A stretch of DNA of 64,000 bases, taken from the NCBI GenBank assembly GCA_002633005.1, contig NMRA01000209.1, positions 382,569 through 446,568 on the forward strand. The letters are read 5' to 3'. How positions within the stretch are numbered: the stretch's first letter is position 1; each line of letters opens with the position of its first letter. The notes beneath the pieces were generated by a model that ran no database searches, was not told the DNA's origin, and saw nothing but the letters and a program-made list of their open reading frames with translations. Both the position numbers and the translations under genes were made by a program. Positions 12,801 through 27,800 of the stretch are shown piece after piece. This DNA comes from Phoronis australis (taxonomy: Eukaryota; Phoronida; Phoronidae).

Positions 12801-15800
12801 GCAATCTATCGAATTTTAGCCTAGTGCATCGGTAGCTGGACTGAACTTAACAGTCGAGTAGGGCTGTCCAACCACTTTTTTCGATTTGCAAAAATACTTC
12901 AATATAATCGGAGAGCTGAATGCAACCCACTCAATAAAAATTAAACAAATATCAAAATGTGGTTAAGCAGTGCACATTTGTTGCATTTTAGGTGGCGAAA
13001 TTTGGGTTATTTGTTTGGATCGGGTCGGCCATTTTGGACAACAGCGGCATAACTTACGAGTTTAAAACCGTGTATAAATTATTTTCACCTATAATTTACG
13101 TTGAAATTTAGTGAGAAAGATCTATACGTACTATTCAGAGGATTCAATAGTTTTCATTCGATTTCAGCTAAACAGATGTTATTTATTGAGTGATAAATGT
13201 GCTCACAATTCCCATTTCACTCATTTCTGGCGGCACCGACAACATGGCGACTTCTGCTGAACAGAAGGACATGTTCAATCGGCTATTTTGTACTTGGTGA
13301 AGACTTAACTTAGACACATTTTGATGAAAGTTGCTATACAAAAGCAACAATGGCTGTGTTTTTGTGCAAAAATATAAGGAATACCCTAATTATTGTAGTG
13401 TGAATATCCCATTCAGTTGACCATACACTCAGCTTAAAAATTAGTCGAAAACGTTTTGAAATAGTTTTTTTTTTCTGTGAAAGTCAATTGCGCTTCGAAG
13501 TTTGATTATGTGTCACAACATAATTTATATTTTTCTAAATTTTACGTATGAATGTTTCTTTTAATACATGCGTTATAAATTTTTGCCTTCTAAATTCAAG
13601 TTTTCAAGGCAACAAAATGTAATTAAGGCTCGTAATTAGAGTAATAGGCTACATGTATGTTGGGTTGTGCAGTTTGCAGCCTCCAAACCTTTTTCCATAC
13701 AATTTCTTATTTTCTCAAATCATGCTTGTCGAATTCTAGTGTAAGGAAACACCTGGTCGCCATGGTGATAGTTAGGCATATCCACTTTCATATCATGTAA
13801 ATTTGTCTTGTTGTTGGATAACGTTTGTAATGTTTAAATGTTCTAAAGTACTGTGCATTCTAGATTACTTATTTTGGTAAAAGATTAGACCATTCTCGCA
13901 CACATAAAAACTTTACTGTACTGAGATTATTTCAGTTGTGACTTATGTACAGTAGTGGTAACCTTCAACTACCTGGAAAGTCTTTCACTGTAGAAACCAA
14001 AATTGATATATAATTTCTACTGAAAGCGCTTGATTTTAATTTCAACTGTCGATTAAATCATGATCGTCATCTGATTTGTTCTTTGATTTCTGTGACTCAC
14101 TGACCAAAGCATGATAGAATTAACTTGCCGTAATGAATGGCTGAAGTAATATTCTCACTGGCATCTTCAGCTAATATTTCTTGATGCCTTGGGTTTATTA
14201 TTATTTCAATAGGTTAACACGTGAATTTAAAAAACAAGTTCAGTTGACTTCCATTTCAAGTGTTCTTGTAATTCTGTCATTGAGATTGCCACCTCCACTC
14301 AAATTTCAATTATATACGCGGTTAAATTAAAAGGTGACCCCCTTTTACTCACTGCTGAAAATGGAAAAAATCAAAACTGCAATATTTTGTATTAGGCTTG
14401 ATTATCTGTGATACACTGGTCTTTACATTTCCTTGGTGAAAAACAATTTAGTTATGCCAACTAATAGAGTTGAAAGGAATTATCATATGAAGCAAGCAAA
14501 ATTTTGGAGGGTTGACGGCTTGTAGCCATTGCAATGCACAGCTGACTTCCTGGTCTGACATCACATACGGTTATGTAACCACATATGCCTGTTCTCAGAA
14601 TTGACTCGGCTGAAGTCGGATAAGGTCATTACTGCTGGGCTTTTCTCATTAACCAAGCTGTGCGGACAAGAACTGCACTCTGCAACAGATTCACACAGTG
14701 CTTTTATTTGTTTTGAAAAACAGTTGTTTTGGTGTGAAACTATGTCTTTAAATTTTAGACAATCCTCCGATAGCCTAGAAGCCAGAAAAGGGTACCTACA
14801 AATTCTTGGTAGTGTAAGGTTATTCGGTCATTTCATGTCTATTCGCCCTCCTTAACCATTTTACCTATGTCAGTGTAGGCCTAATCTTGACATCCTCGAG
14901 CATTTTTAAATGGGCAAATTAAATCCTCCACTATGCACAATTCTGTTTTTGTACCAAGCAGTGCAGGGAGATTTGTTTGATGTTTTCATCCATGTTTCTA
15001 TGTTGTCATACCAGACAAAGGACTGTGTTTTGCAGTTAACAAAGGAGCTGGGTGTTATCACATGCTCACACCCCTCTACATTGTATGTCTGGTAAAGTCA
15101 CTGAACGGGAGAAAGCCGTAATGTCCCCAACCTTCTTAAAACAGTCATAAGCAGGGTTACAACTTGAATTTTAAGCTGTATTTTGACTCGTTTAGCTGAA
15201 TGGCTGCCATAAAAGTGGCTCAAAGTATTCTTTGTTATGAAAGGATTCTATTTCCGTTACCAACAAGAAAATGTCACATCTGCGCGTTTCCATGGATCTA
15301 CCAACCACAGTAGCGGCGAGGTGGGGGTTTACTATTCAGAACCGTGTTTGGTATAATAAATCACATTAGGGATGAGAGGAAATCGGTGAAGTATGACACC
15401 AGAGAGTTTGGTGGTTTTGGAGATATTAGGGTAGTCTTGGGGGGGATGAGGAAATTTTCTGATGCGGAATGACTACTTTTTAGTACAATTTCTATTGCAG
15501 TTTCTGCCTCAAAGCGAACCTTTTCTGAATAATTTTGATATCACGTGATAGGTTTATGACCTATGGCAGCAAGGTAACATTGCAACTGTTTCAGTGGAGG
15601 TACATTTCATGCTTGTGAAAAACCAGCAGTTAGTTATACCCTTATGTCTAAGCTACCTGCACGAGAAAACTGAAAGTAGTATCACTGGCATATAGAATAC
15701 TCCATGCCCTTGAAAGTAACTCAAAAAACCTTGCTCTGCCTTACATGAAGGCTTGGGAATAGGAGTCTGAATTTCACTATTTTCAGACCGCACATTTTGT

Positions 15801-18800
15801 AATTCTCGTGTTAAACCAATCTGCGCCGTCTGTAAGCATTAAGATGTCGTAGTATAATGCAACAATTGGTTTGCTTAAATGTTTTAATTAATTTTATGAA
15901 CACAAAAGGTTCCAACTAAAATATGAAATTATACTAGATATCTTCATCCAACTCTTTGAATACCAAATTAAAGAAACAAATGCGTTTGTTGAATAATGGC
16001 TGACCTAACGTTCAGGTTTGCGAATTTATCTGGCACTGCCAGTCGCATCAGAAGTGGTATTTTTGCAAGTTACTGAGCGAAACAAATGTGAAAATCTTGG
16101 GATTTGCACAAGGAATATAAGGAGATATAGGAGAATCTTAAAAGTGACGGGAGGTGATGTGAAGGAAGTGGGACGTGTTCTTTCGCAAACTACTCTGTCT
16201 GCCTCGGAGGCAGGTGTGTAGCAGGAGCTAGGTAATTTACCGTAGTACACTCACTTGCCCGAATCATCGATACAGCCCTCGACTTATGTTGGCGTCGCCA
16301 ACGACACTGAGTACATCCATTGCATACAGGAGGGGAAATCCAACAGAGGTCTGAAAAATTACCAAAGATGTTAAATCAAGTTTCAACGTTCTGCTTCGCG
16401 TGAGCTCAGGTAAGACTCATAAAATTCAGGGTCTGACTCTGAGGAGTATTTTTCGGGGAATATCATTCATACATGAATACTTTTATTGATACACTGTGAT
16501 TGCATGTAAATTGGGCCTTATTGCTTAATCATATCTTATCTTATTGATATCAATTTGTGATTTGCAACAACTAAACCTTTTAACAAAGATGATTAGTCTA
16601 AAAATGTAACGGAGAACACAAAATTGGAACAGTTGTAGTCCAAATGTGCAGTTTACAATTTTGCCCAATCACTCATCGCTGAGGTAGAAATCAAGAGTCG
16701 CATATCAAAATTTACCCTCCAAAATTGGAATAAAAAGACAGAACATTCTAAAATGACCCTAAAGCTCCCTAAATTGGCCCGTTGACTTTAGGTCCTGCGG
16801 GTCAATTGATCGAATAACCACGCAAAGGATTTTGACGTAGTTTAATGCATGCTGAATTCGCAGTAGAGTTCAAAGTTCCTCTTAACCTCATATGATTGCC
16901 AAAAGCGGTGTATTTCTTGGTTGCTAGATTTCAGGGCCGGCAAACTAACAAAAATAAGCAGAGACTGTCGTGAGGATCTTGAACTTAAGGTTTCCTTGTC
17001 ATACTCGTGCATGAAAGATGGTGTATGCAATTGATACAATATCATGGAGGCAAATCAGAGAAAGGCATCGATCCATTTCTCATTGGTTGTGACTACCTTT
17101 TTCCCACATACAATGCCACTCCTCTACCAGGGTCACGGACCCCACGCGAGTTGTGGCGGTTGGCAGGATTGTTCATCCATGAACAACCCTCCCCATGTGG
17201 CACATACTGAGCCACAACACCACGTTCCTTACAATGCATTATTTATCACTCCGCCTGGTCTGCTCGCTCAGCTTGTCCAAAACCTCCTTTGCTGGTTGTT
17301 AAAGCCCAATTGGCTGTTTGGTACTTTATTAGTGCCCATTTGGCAGTTGTACCCATTTGGTACTTGTTATTGAATTTGCCATTTTGCTCGACCCACTTGG
17401 TAGGCAATCGGCCAATACCAATTAATGGTATTATGCACCCATTTGGTACAATAATAACCTGTGCCACTTACATGTAGTATCAGATACTCGATTACACACT
17501 GGGTATCGTAAACGTGTGTCATCTCTTGTAATTAAGGAACCCATCTGGTTCCTTTTGTGAAATATTCATTTGTAGAGCTGTGGCCCTGAAATTCCCAATA
17601 CAACCTAAAATATATATTTTTGCTATCGTTTTATTTGTCCTCAATCAGTCAGATGTTCGTTTGGAAATCTGTTATGTTGAAATGGTTAACTTTTTGTGCT
17701 CATTGTGAAGGTTGGCTCATGTGAAATGAGGAATTAGTAGTATAGTAAGTCATACATGACCCCGTTTCAAAGGCTCCTCGGTCAAAAGGCATCCATCTCA
17801 AAGGAAAAGGACAAAAGTCACGTGGGATAACTGCAATCGGAAGGGATACCATCCGCCTACCGGACGGATGTGTCATTGACGTAGTAGGTTTAATTGGACC
17901 CGTTGGAGAGGCACCTCGATGCACGTTTTTGCTGCTCCTCGCAAAGGATTGATAACCGAGACAAAAGAGAGATGACGCAGCAGAATAAGAACGAAACTTA
18001 TTTCGTGTCCCCCTAATTAAGTGAGGGTCGTCGTTGTATATTGTTTGTTCTCTCTCATTGATCAAAAACAAAGGTGTGTATATACAAAAGGGGATAACCA
18101 CCCAACTCAACAACAGATGTTGCGTAAAGTCTAACCCAGGCCCCGACGGTACTAAGTGAATCATACTAATTAATACTAAGAATAAGAGGCGACCATAAAC
18201 AGAACATAAAACCGATAGCGTTTAAACGTGTATTAATGATAAAGAACGAATACACTACAAAAATCATCATTCGAATACACTATAAAAATCAACAAGACCT
18301 TCAGAATCTGTTTAAGTAGTGTATAGCAAACTATCAATTGTCCGCATTAAATGTTCAGAGGTCCAGTGATGACGCCTTCGTCGAACACTCGTCTTTTGGG
18401 ACAAAAGTAGGTGAACGCGCACCAAAATGGTCACATTAAACTTAATGTGTTTACTTTTTAGGAATCAGGAAAGGCTTGTGCTAAAGAAATGGCTTCTGCT
18501 GAAGTTGAAGACCTGCCGATTTTTAGTAAAGGTTGGGTACGGTTGAAAAAATTCTGTCTGGACGACTAAGTTAGAGGGCTAGAGAGAGCCCGAAAAATCT
18601 ACACCCAGACGATGTGTCAAACAGAATTTGTAACTTGAGGAAAGAGTGGGCGGAAATGCATTTGCCAAAGATCAATTGGTCAAAAGTAACTTCTTTGAGA
18701 AAGGCAACTCTCAGCAAATGTGGGAAACTGAGACAGTTGCATGTACATGTAGGATATGTGACAGAGGAAATGGAGTATGAGTTGGAAAGAGACAATCTGA

Positions 18801-21800
18801 GCTTTAAGATGGTCAAGAATGTAGCATTGTAAAAATTCGAAGGGAGGAAACAGTACAGTGGCTGGACCTGTGAATACTCTGGCTGATCTGCTAAATCCAG
18901 TGGTGGCATTATTACTATCAGCACTGTTGTGTAGGGAAGTATATCTACACGTAGATACGTGTCTTGTTTCCAGATTTGTTTGCACCAGAACTGCTTTGCG
19001 AACAACACAAATCTAAATTTACAGGGATTGATTATTTATTCAGTTACCGATCATGATCCTGGGCCAGTGGATTTTAAGTTGGTACAGCCACATGGTAATG
19101 GAACATAGGTCTTTTTGTTTAGCTAGTGGATTTTTTGGTCTCACAGGATTTCTCAGTGTGGCCACTACATTTAGAATTGTTGGGTGATTTCTCACCACTG
19201 TTTTGTTTTTTCTCCTTAAAATTGTGTAATTGATTTGAATATATGTTTCCGCATTTTATTTACCATGATGGATTTTTGTTTGTAAGTGAGTATTAATTGC
19301 TGCCTTTGAGTCCCTGTTGCAGTTTCACTGGTTCTGTTCATATACCTTTCTGCCTGGTTAGTAAACCCATTTTCCGTCCAGAAGGTAATGTTTTGATTTA
19401 AACCATTTACCTTTACAAAACTTTACTCGATTTGTTCATTATGCAGTGCCAGAAATTGACCTATCGCCAGCATTTTGAGTGACAGCTTAACTGACCATTT
19501 AGAATGCAGCATGATTGACACACCCTCGTTTCCAAGCCGCCATTTTACCCGACAAACAACACGCTACTGGGTTAAGCCTATTGTTTGTTAGTCGACATTA
19601 CGCAAGGGGACGGAGCTTGTGATAGGTCAATTGCCAAATGCAACGAACTGTTTAATTGGCGTATTGGCTTGCCTTTGTCTACGTCACTAAGGGATTCACC
19701 TTTTAATTCACACAGCTGCCTATAACACCCGCAGGCGATGGTGTTCTATTCAGGCCCCTATTCAAGACAATGGTTATCGGCCTTTCTTGGGATCTCGCGG
19801 AAACGCAACATGGCACCAAAAAGCTGCTTCACTTAACATTTGACGGGCTTACTTTTGCATGATTGAACTCGCGTTTTAAAATTCTTATTTTACTTAGCTA
19901 GGACTATCTGGTTAGCCAGTACTTCTAAAATAACAAAATTTCGTTGAAGGTTAGCTTTAATGCTTTCGATAGGTGATAACCATGAGACCAGTTTACCAAG
20001 TTAAGCAATACTTTCCGACCTGCACACTACATGATTTGACATAGGTAATGTAACTGAAATAACTGCCGTAAGGATTTTGGTGCTTTTGTACATAACCAAG
20101 GGGTGGAAACAATTCCACGATAGCACTTGTAGAATCCAGCTACAAACTCCTATTCGAGATCCTTAGACACCAAAGCCGCGCTACATATCCGCAGATTTGC
20201 AGCCTTGAACTTCACACGCACACCGAAGTGGCTCGACATGCAAGATGACCGAAGTCAATTCCCAAAGACTACTAGATTCAATGGCGGTGCACCTATTTCG
20301 CAGCTAGAAAAGAAAAGTGGACTCCCGAGCAAAATATTCAAGTATTATTATTTTGTCTCGTTTTAGATTGGACGGGTACAATTCCTGTTTGCATGACGCA
20401 GTTTACAGCACCTGTAAACGTTGCCATTATACGTTTGATTGGACCACGAGGTTACCAGGCGACCGGTTGTTTTGGTGAGTTGTAACGTTTGCTTCGCACG
20501 ATGCAATTAGTTAGAAGTAGGTAGTTTTCGGTAGGGATGTAGTAGAGAGTTTGTCTAGATCGCGCAAGTTTTCATGAGAAATAGTAATGTTTTTCAAGCA
20601 AATCACGTGATCGGACTACTTTCCAATTGCTGATAACTTGTATTTCGGAACGTGCCATAGGAAAGACTTTGTGCATGTTGATCACCTAAACATTCAGGTG
20701 ACTCAGTACCGGTTATGTATTAACGGTGACATTCAAAACCCATCTCGTTGACCATGATAATTACCCGCTTTCTGTAAAAATTATATCCTTTAACTTACAC
20801 ATTTGCAGCTACAAGGCTAGTCTCTACTGGTATATTAAATTGACACATGTGCTTGAAAAGACGTATACTGTAGACACAGTGCACTCCCGGACATCCATTA
20901 TAGCGTTCTGTCGTTCAGTAACTTTTCCAGACGTGAAGGGTGCTGAACGTGCGATAACATGTCACGGTTCTTTTGTTAACTGCCCAGCTCAGTCTTTTGT
21001 CCCGTATGATAACCAGCAAGACAATTATCTCTCAGGCTCCAAAGGAAACTCATGGTGGTTGCACGCTATTACCGAACGCGTCAAACCCACTGCGTTCATT
21101 TGGACAGAATAGATTGTCTTATTTCTGTTGTAGTTGGGCGATTTTGGTGATTCAAAAACGGAACATGATCAGCATTTGACAAGGAATTCAGAAATTCTAT
21201 TGGTTTAAGCTCAAATATGTTATAACTTAACTTTCATTTTTATCAGCCTAGCCTAGTCAGTCTAGATAGGATCTGATCGGAGATTAGAGCAATTATCGAA
21301 CAAAAAAGCGCAGGCCCTCCAATCATAAATGCCAGAATGGAGATAATCAGTCGTGTAAGATATTGGCTACGGGGGTAAACTTCCCAACTTGTTGTTGGGC
21401 TATAGAAACGAACAATTTGGTAGCAACGGGATGTCGGTCGTCGTCATGTGTTGTTCTAAAATGCCTTTTGTGAAGGACATTGAAGAAAAAAATCGATGTT
21501 TACAAGTCAAACATATGCCCAACTATGTTCTTTTCAACAAATTAGTGACACCATTACCGCATCTCGGTGACTTCTTCGTATATCTGAACATTTCAATAGA
21601 TACTGCAGCTACCGTACGTGTATATTTTGGTTCATGCATTATGTTAGATTAATTTTCTAACTTGTAACTGTGTGAGTTCTATACTGCAAATTAGCGATGA
21701 TGCTTCACTATGGTGTTCTAAACTACAATTTAGCATCGAAGAAAAAGCACTTTTGAATGCAGATGCTTGAGCTACAGGCTTGGTAACGTTCCACGCGTTC

Positions 21801-24800
21801 ATGTCCCTTTCGTTTAGGGGAACTTTTTTCCGAAAAGTGGTCGGTGTTTTTGTCCCTTTCACATATGCATGTGCATGTATGGGCCAACAGGGAATCAGTG
21901 AGTTGATTTGAATATGATCACATGGCCAATGATACGGGGCTCTACCACCATGCCACTCATCATAACGCTAAAACCTCGTGAGAGCCCGTCCTGAGTTGGC
22001 AGCTGGAGGAACTCAGGACGGTCTTGGATCTAGAGAAAACCACAGGGTAGATCTGTGGTCGACATATCTGTTCTGTCGATTGCATTTAATTTCCCGTGAA
22101 GCCGATGGTTTGGTGATAAGGGCTGTCTGAAGAAATATGACTCGCGCATTTGTATTTTCACCTTTTCAACCACATGTAAAAGATTCATCAAAAAATTCCT
22201 CGTAAAATTTTGAAAACAAGTGCTTTTCTCCCACGAAAATCGATGAAGTTTTGGCCGAGATGTTTCACTTTCAGTCCAGGCTAGCCCTGCACACTGGAGA
22301 ATCGCCACAAAAGATTACGACGCGGTAACGCGGTTTCTCGGTCAACAAAGGATGACGTCAAAATTGACTTATAATTACCATTTCTAAACTATTTGCATGT
22401 TAAATTATCGAAATATAAGTAAAATCGTGCGCTATATTTTAGCAGTAAAACAGCAAATTCATTTTGGTGAACATGTCTTTAAGGACCAAACTCGCGCATG
22501 GTGGTGAGTAGTGAGTCCGGTACAACACGTGAGGATGGCTGTGTAGTTAATTTTGCTCTCAAGCTCAAAAGTAGCCGTTTCAAAATGGAAGATGGACAGA
22601 AAACGCAGGCGGTTGACGAAAACAGCCATTGGGAGGAAGTAACTGTGCCGAGAGTAAATGACAGCGCCGGGAATTCACGTCGGTTTTCCTGGATGGCCGT
22701 CTGAGTTTGACCAGCTCTTCGAGCCGTGATTCGTGAGAGGCTGAGCCGATCGATTATGTCGGGCTCGGGACCTGGACCTGGTGAAGAAAAACGTAAGTAT
22801 TTTTTATCATCACTCGTGCTCGCATGATGCTGTTGGCTGTATAAATAAAGTATACAGTGTTTACATGGGAGCGTGTGTTCATGAAATTACAGACTATGTA
22901 CTTGAGCCTTACAAAAATGAACTTAAGTTTTCATCGAAAAACTTAAGTTTTTGGTCTGAAAAACTTATGTTTCCATTCATGAAAACTTAAGTATTTTGGA
23001 ACAAGTTTTTGGGACGAACTTAAGTTTTCGTAACTTAAGTTCGTTCCAAAAAACTTGTTCCAAAATACTTATTAAAGTTTTTGGAAAACTTAAGTTTCAG
23101 AAACTTAAGTTATTGGGTTTTGGAACAAGTTTTTAGTAACAAACATAAGTCATCAAAACTTAAGTTTTTGAAAACTAAGTTTTCTGAACATAAGTTTTCT
23201 GAATATAACTTTTCAAGAAACTAACTTTTGAAAACTGAAGTTTTCTAAAATCAATAAGTTTCAATAGGACAGGCATTCAAAAATTTTGATTATCACTAAA
23301 ACAAGAGTGGAGTACAGTAACAAATTTAATGATTCTGATAAAGATTTAACAAACTAGAGTTCTATTAACATTTCATTAACAATGATTAATTGCACAAAAT
23401 TAAATGCACTTCCTAAAATACACTAGTTCCATAAAATAAGTGAACATTAGTGAAATGTCAAAGTCTTAAAAACCAGAAACATTTCAAAAATAAGTTCATC
23501 AAGTGTCATGCAGTGAAAACTAAATGAGGCTAATACTATATTCATATTTGCATCGTTCTCAGTCTATGACAATTATGCGATAACTGAGGGAGCAAAATGG
23601 AATGTACAAACAGAGAAATCACTACCAAACCATGAAACACAACCAAAGAAAATGAAATGTGATTACATAACCAGGAAGGAGTACAATAAAAGTCTACGTT
23701 TCAACAGCACATACTTTTTCAACTAAAATTACAGCAATGACACCAAGAATAACAAATCACTTAATATGCAAAACTAAAGAATATCTGCAGAGACAAAAGC
23801 ATAACATAAAACGTAACAGGTACATGTAACTAAAAGTTTATCGACAATGGCCACAGATCTGGTTTTGGGAAGTACAATCCTTTAGCTAGAAATAGTGCCT
23901 AGAATCACCTATCATTGTTTTCAACCTTAAAATTATCAATTTAAAAGTCAAAGTTTCGTTTTGTTGACAATCATAATAACAGTAAATCCAATACACTCCA
24001 TGGTGTGAACAAGTTTCACTAAAAGTAACCCTAAGTACAACCTGGTTATACGAGATGGAAATTAGAAAACTTTGACCTTTGACCACAAAAATATTCTTTC
24101 TCCATTAATTTAAAGCTACTGAACTTCATACATATATATATATATATAGGGCCTTTCATACTAACATCGACACGTCAAAGTTTTGGGAGTTAATGTCAGT
24201 ATGAACGCTTAAACTTTGTTCCTGGAAGAAAGTTAACAGCGCCAATTAACTTCACACTAAACAGGTTGATTTAAGTGCTTAGCGTCAACGCTGCCACGCA
24301 GTATAAACGATCAACTTCGGTTCTATCTCAGTTATTGCCAGGGGCCACTGTTATCATTAACAATTGCATAGTAGTGTGATGGCTAATAGTTGCTTATACC
24401 TTGGTCTAATAATCACTAATCAATTTAAAAAAAAGTTTTATGTCAATTAACACATGTAAATGTTCCCATACTGTCACATCTTAGCGTGCAGTGCTACCTT
24501 GCGATACCTTCGATCATGACAGCGTCACCTACTGTTTACTTCGAAGTTCATTAACTACCGAAGCCAGAATGAACGGTCCAGTTAACTTCGCAGTATACGT
24601 CGCTGCTCCACTCAAACAAGAGTTAAGTCAATGTGAAAGGGCCCTATGCTAGACCACAAGCCACTTAATCTTCTTTAGCTGGATCTACTCGCCTAGCTTC
24701 ACAGGCAAATAATCCATGTTTTGTGACTACAAACGCTCGTTTCTGATGTCAGATAACTGAGTTCATAGGTTCATGAGCTGCAGTTCATAAGTGCGTACGT

Positions 24801-27800
24801 TGTGTTGTCTAGGTAGCCATGCTTATCCAACGATTGTTGAAAGCACACTCTGAAATTAAAGACAACATATTTTAATTACAGACGGGTAAAAGCTATCAGT
24901 AAAAGACAACTTAACTTGCTGGATATTTATCGTGCTGTTTATACAACACAGATTTGTAAAACTTCCTGACTTATGTACAGAGCCTAGAAAATAGTCTTCA
25001 AACTCAAAATTTAACCAATCACTCTCCAGGATTCAAGTGCAAGACTAGTCTGCAAGTTTACTCCAAGCATGCACTGCAGTGGGTCAGTTTTCCACATACT
25101 GTTTTGAATGAAGTTTTAATCCTGTATTCACGACATTCAAAACAATTTTATTCTACACAATTTGAATACAAAACATGCACATGGTCACCCACCATGCTAT
25201 CACAATCTAGAACAAACCGTGCATAAGACAAAACATAATGTGTTAACAAAAGTTGGACTTCAGGCTAACCAGGGAATCGTGTTCTGTCACAAATTCTATG
25301 ACAAATTAATTAATATTTTATCAAATGATGAAACTGTTGGCAACTGCAATAATTTACAATTCCCATTATTTTTATGAAGTTTTTATTGTTTTATTCGGTA
25401 ATCTGATAAGACAATGCACAACTCTACATAATGAGCAGAGCTAGTTGTATTCTAACTAGCAGTCTCCAGCCAGGTAGAACTGAAATGTCTTCTTAGTAAT
25501 GTTTCATGGACATTTAGCCGGCACAACCAGGGTTAGAACTGAAAGTTTAATCTCACCTGTACTTTTTGAAACTTATAGCAAAACCAAGAAGCTTTACATT
25601 GACTTGACCAAATGGCTACAAGAATCAATGAGCTTGTTAAAGATTATAAGCCCATTGGCTAAACCAAAGAAAGATTTCATATTGTTTCAAATTCAAACCC
25701 TGATAGCAGCACTATTTTTAACTCAACAATGAAACATATGAAGCTCTACCTGCCATGTGGATGTAAACAGCCCAATACCACCCCTGGGTAATTGTTTCGA
25801 TGCAAATGTTTGGATGTCTAGTTCTTCCAAGTAATCTGCCAAGTTAATAGACCTGAAAACAATGAGATATTAGCAAACATAACAGTATGTGATAGCTTCT
25901 TAAGAATCCAGACATAACCCATTTACAGGGATTGTTATCCATGTAAAGATCATTGGCGGTCGGCCGGATCCAGAATTTTGAGTTGGGGGGTTAGGGCAGA
26001 GTATTAGGTAGTGTTTTGCCCATCAAACATTCACCCCCTGCCCCCTCCAACGGCCAAATGATCTCGTAGCGGTATAGGGGGCCAGGGTCATGGGCCCTTA
26101 GCTGTCCTCAGAATCCACCATTGAAGATACTGGCATGATCTTCATGAGAGGTCTTACGTAACCATAATAGTTTACAGCGAAAATAAAATTATTATCTCAT
26201 GTACAGTAAACATAAAAATACTATATCCTGTACTCCTACCAATCACTTTACTGGCTGACATTTGGAAAGATATTAAACTGAGGTTCCAAGCAAATTTCTT
26301 GAGGGAAAAGAATATGCCCCTACAGACATGGGGAGATCGTTCTAGTCAGTCCATATTCAACTCAACTCAACTCCTAGGTAAAGTTGTACACAGATTAAGT
26401 ATCACTTTCACCATGACACTGTAATATTTGATTGATTAAAACCAGTCGAACTCGCATTTAATGTGAAAAAAATTTAAGTCTGAATATGCAAACTTTGCGA
26501 CATTCTAGTATTCCACAACCCGGTAAAAATTCGAAAGCACATACTCAATCCCAAAGTCAAATCACACAGATGTTCCTTATTTGCATTGATTTATTTGGTG
26601 CAATTAGATACATGTAGGAATTATGCAAGTTTCACTGTGGGTAACAATAGTTAACATGTTGACTGGTGAGAGTTCACTTGGATGCACTGTGACCTATGCC
26701 GGGGGGATTACAGATAGGGTACTAGCAGTGGGATCGGGATGTCCTTTCGCATTCAATAACCTAGATCCTCACTGCAAACCTGAGCAAATCAGTCAAAATT
26801 GGCAATACAGTAGTTACATTGGTGATTCTTAATTTTGGGAACCTGGCACATGCACGCACCTAGGGGAGGCTCAAACGAGAGCCCCCCCCCATGCCGAAGT
26901 GGGCATGAAAACGTCAGCCTCATAGAAACAAAAAAAACTGAGAAAACGAGACACAAGTCCACTAAAAAGCTGTAATTTAGCAATGCACTGTGCACAGCTC
27001 TGAACATACAGCGTTTTTTTAGTAAAAGATCAACATGCCCAAATATTTGAGTACCCCCATATTTTAGGGTGAGTTTGTGGATGAGGCAAGTGAACCTTGC
27101 AAATTATTGACCTGTAGTGATATGAGATTTCAAAATCAGGAGCTTCCAAGAATTACTACGAACATAGACATAAGCACACACAACCAATGCCAATATACCC
27201 AACTTGGGAAATGATTACACTTTGCCTTGGTAATCCCCCCTTGCATTGATGCTCACAGACAAAACCTCAGAAGACAGAAATATAATAGAGTAATAGCCTT
27301 ATGTGAACGTAATGGCTTCCTCTGATGGACATCCAGAAGTATATTACGCGTTAGAAGTTTAGATAATTCACACACAGAATGAGTCCATGTCGGCATGTCG
27401 GTATCACAGGCGTCCTCAGCTTCTGATCGTCCTCAACACACTACATATAATACTTCAAGGTATGACACTCCCGACTAGTAATTCCACGGGTGCTTCACTT
27501 CAGCCGTCCATACCAAATATAAAACTCAATAAATTTACACAAAACAGAGGTTCAACAAACCATGAAGAATTGTTCTTTCTCCCAATACCATTCACGGTGC
27601 CCTGTTCCGGCGAATTCGTAAGAAATTCGTAGTCAAAAAACAAAATTGTTCACAAAAACCCCCACACTTTAATCGTAGGCCTCTCGAGGTCAAAGACGGT
27701 ACGGAAATTGCCGGTTTGTCGCGTAAAATCACGATGTCGATAACTCTATACTTAGCCGCCAGTAGAAAAACTATTGAGTACTTCCGTAACACACCGGCAA

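Noticed and set aside
17700-18164. 154-codon - strand frame
   Set aside because: No domain, and it overlaps an equally plausible + strand patch. Most likely chance.
18571-19008. 145-codon - strand frame
   Set aside because: No domain. The opposite + strand frame at 18614-18832 looks somewhat more protein-like, and neither is convincing.
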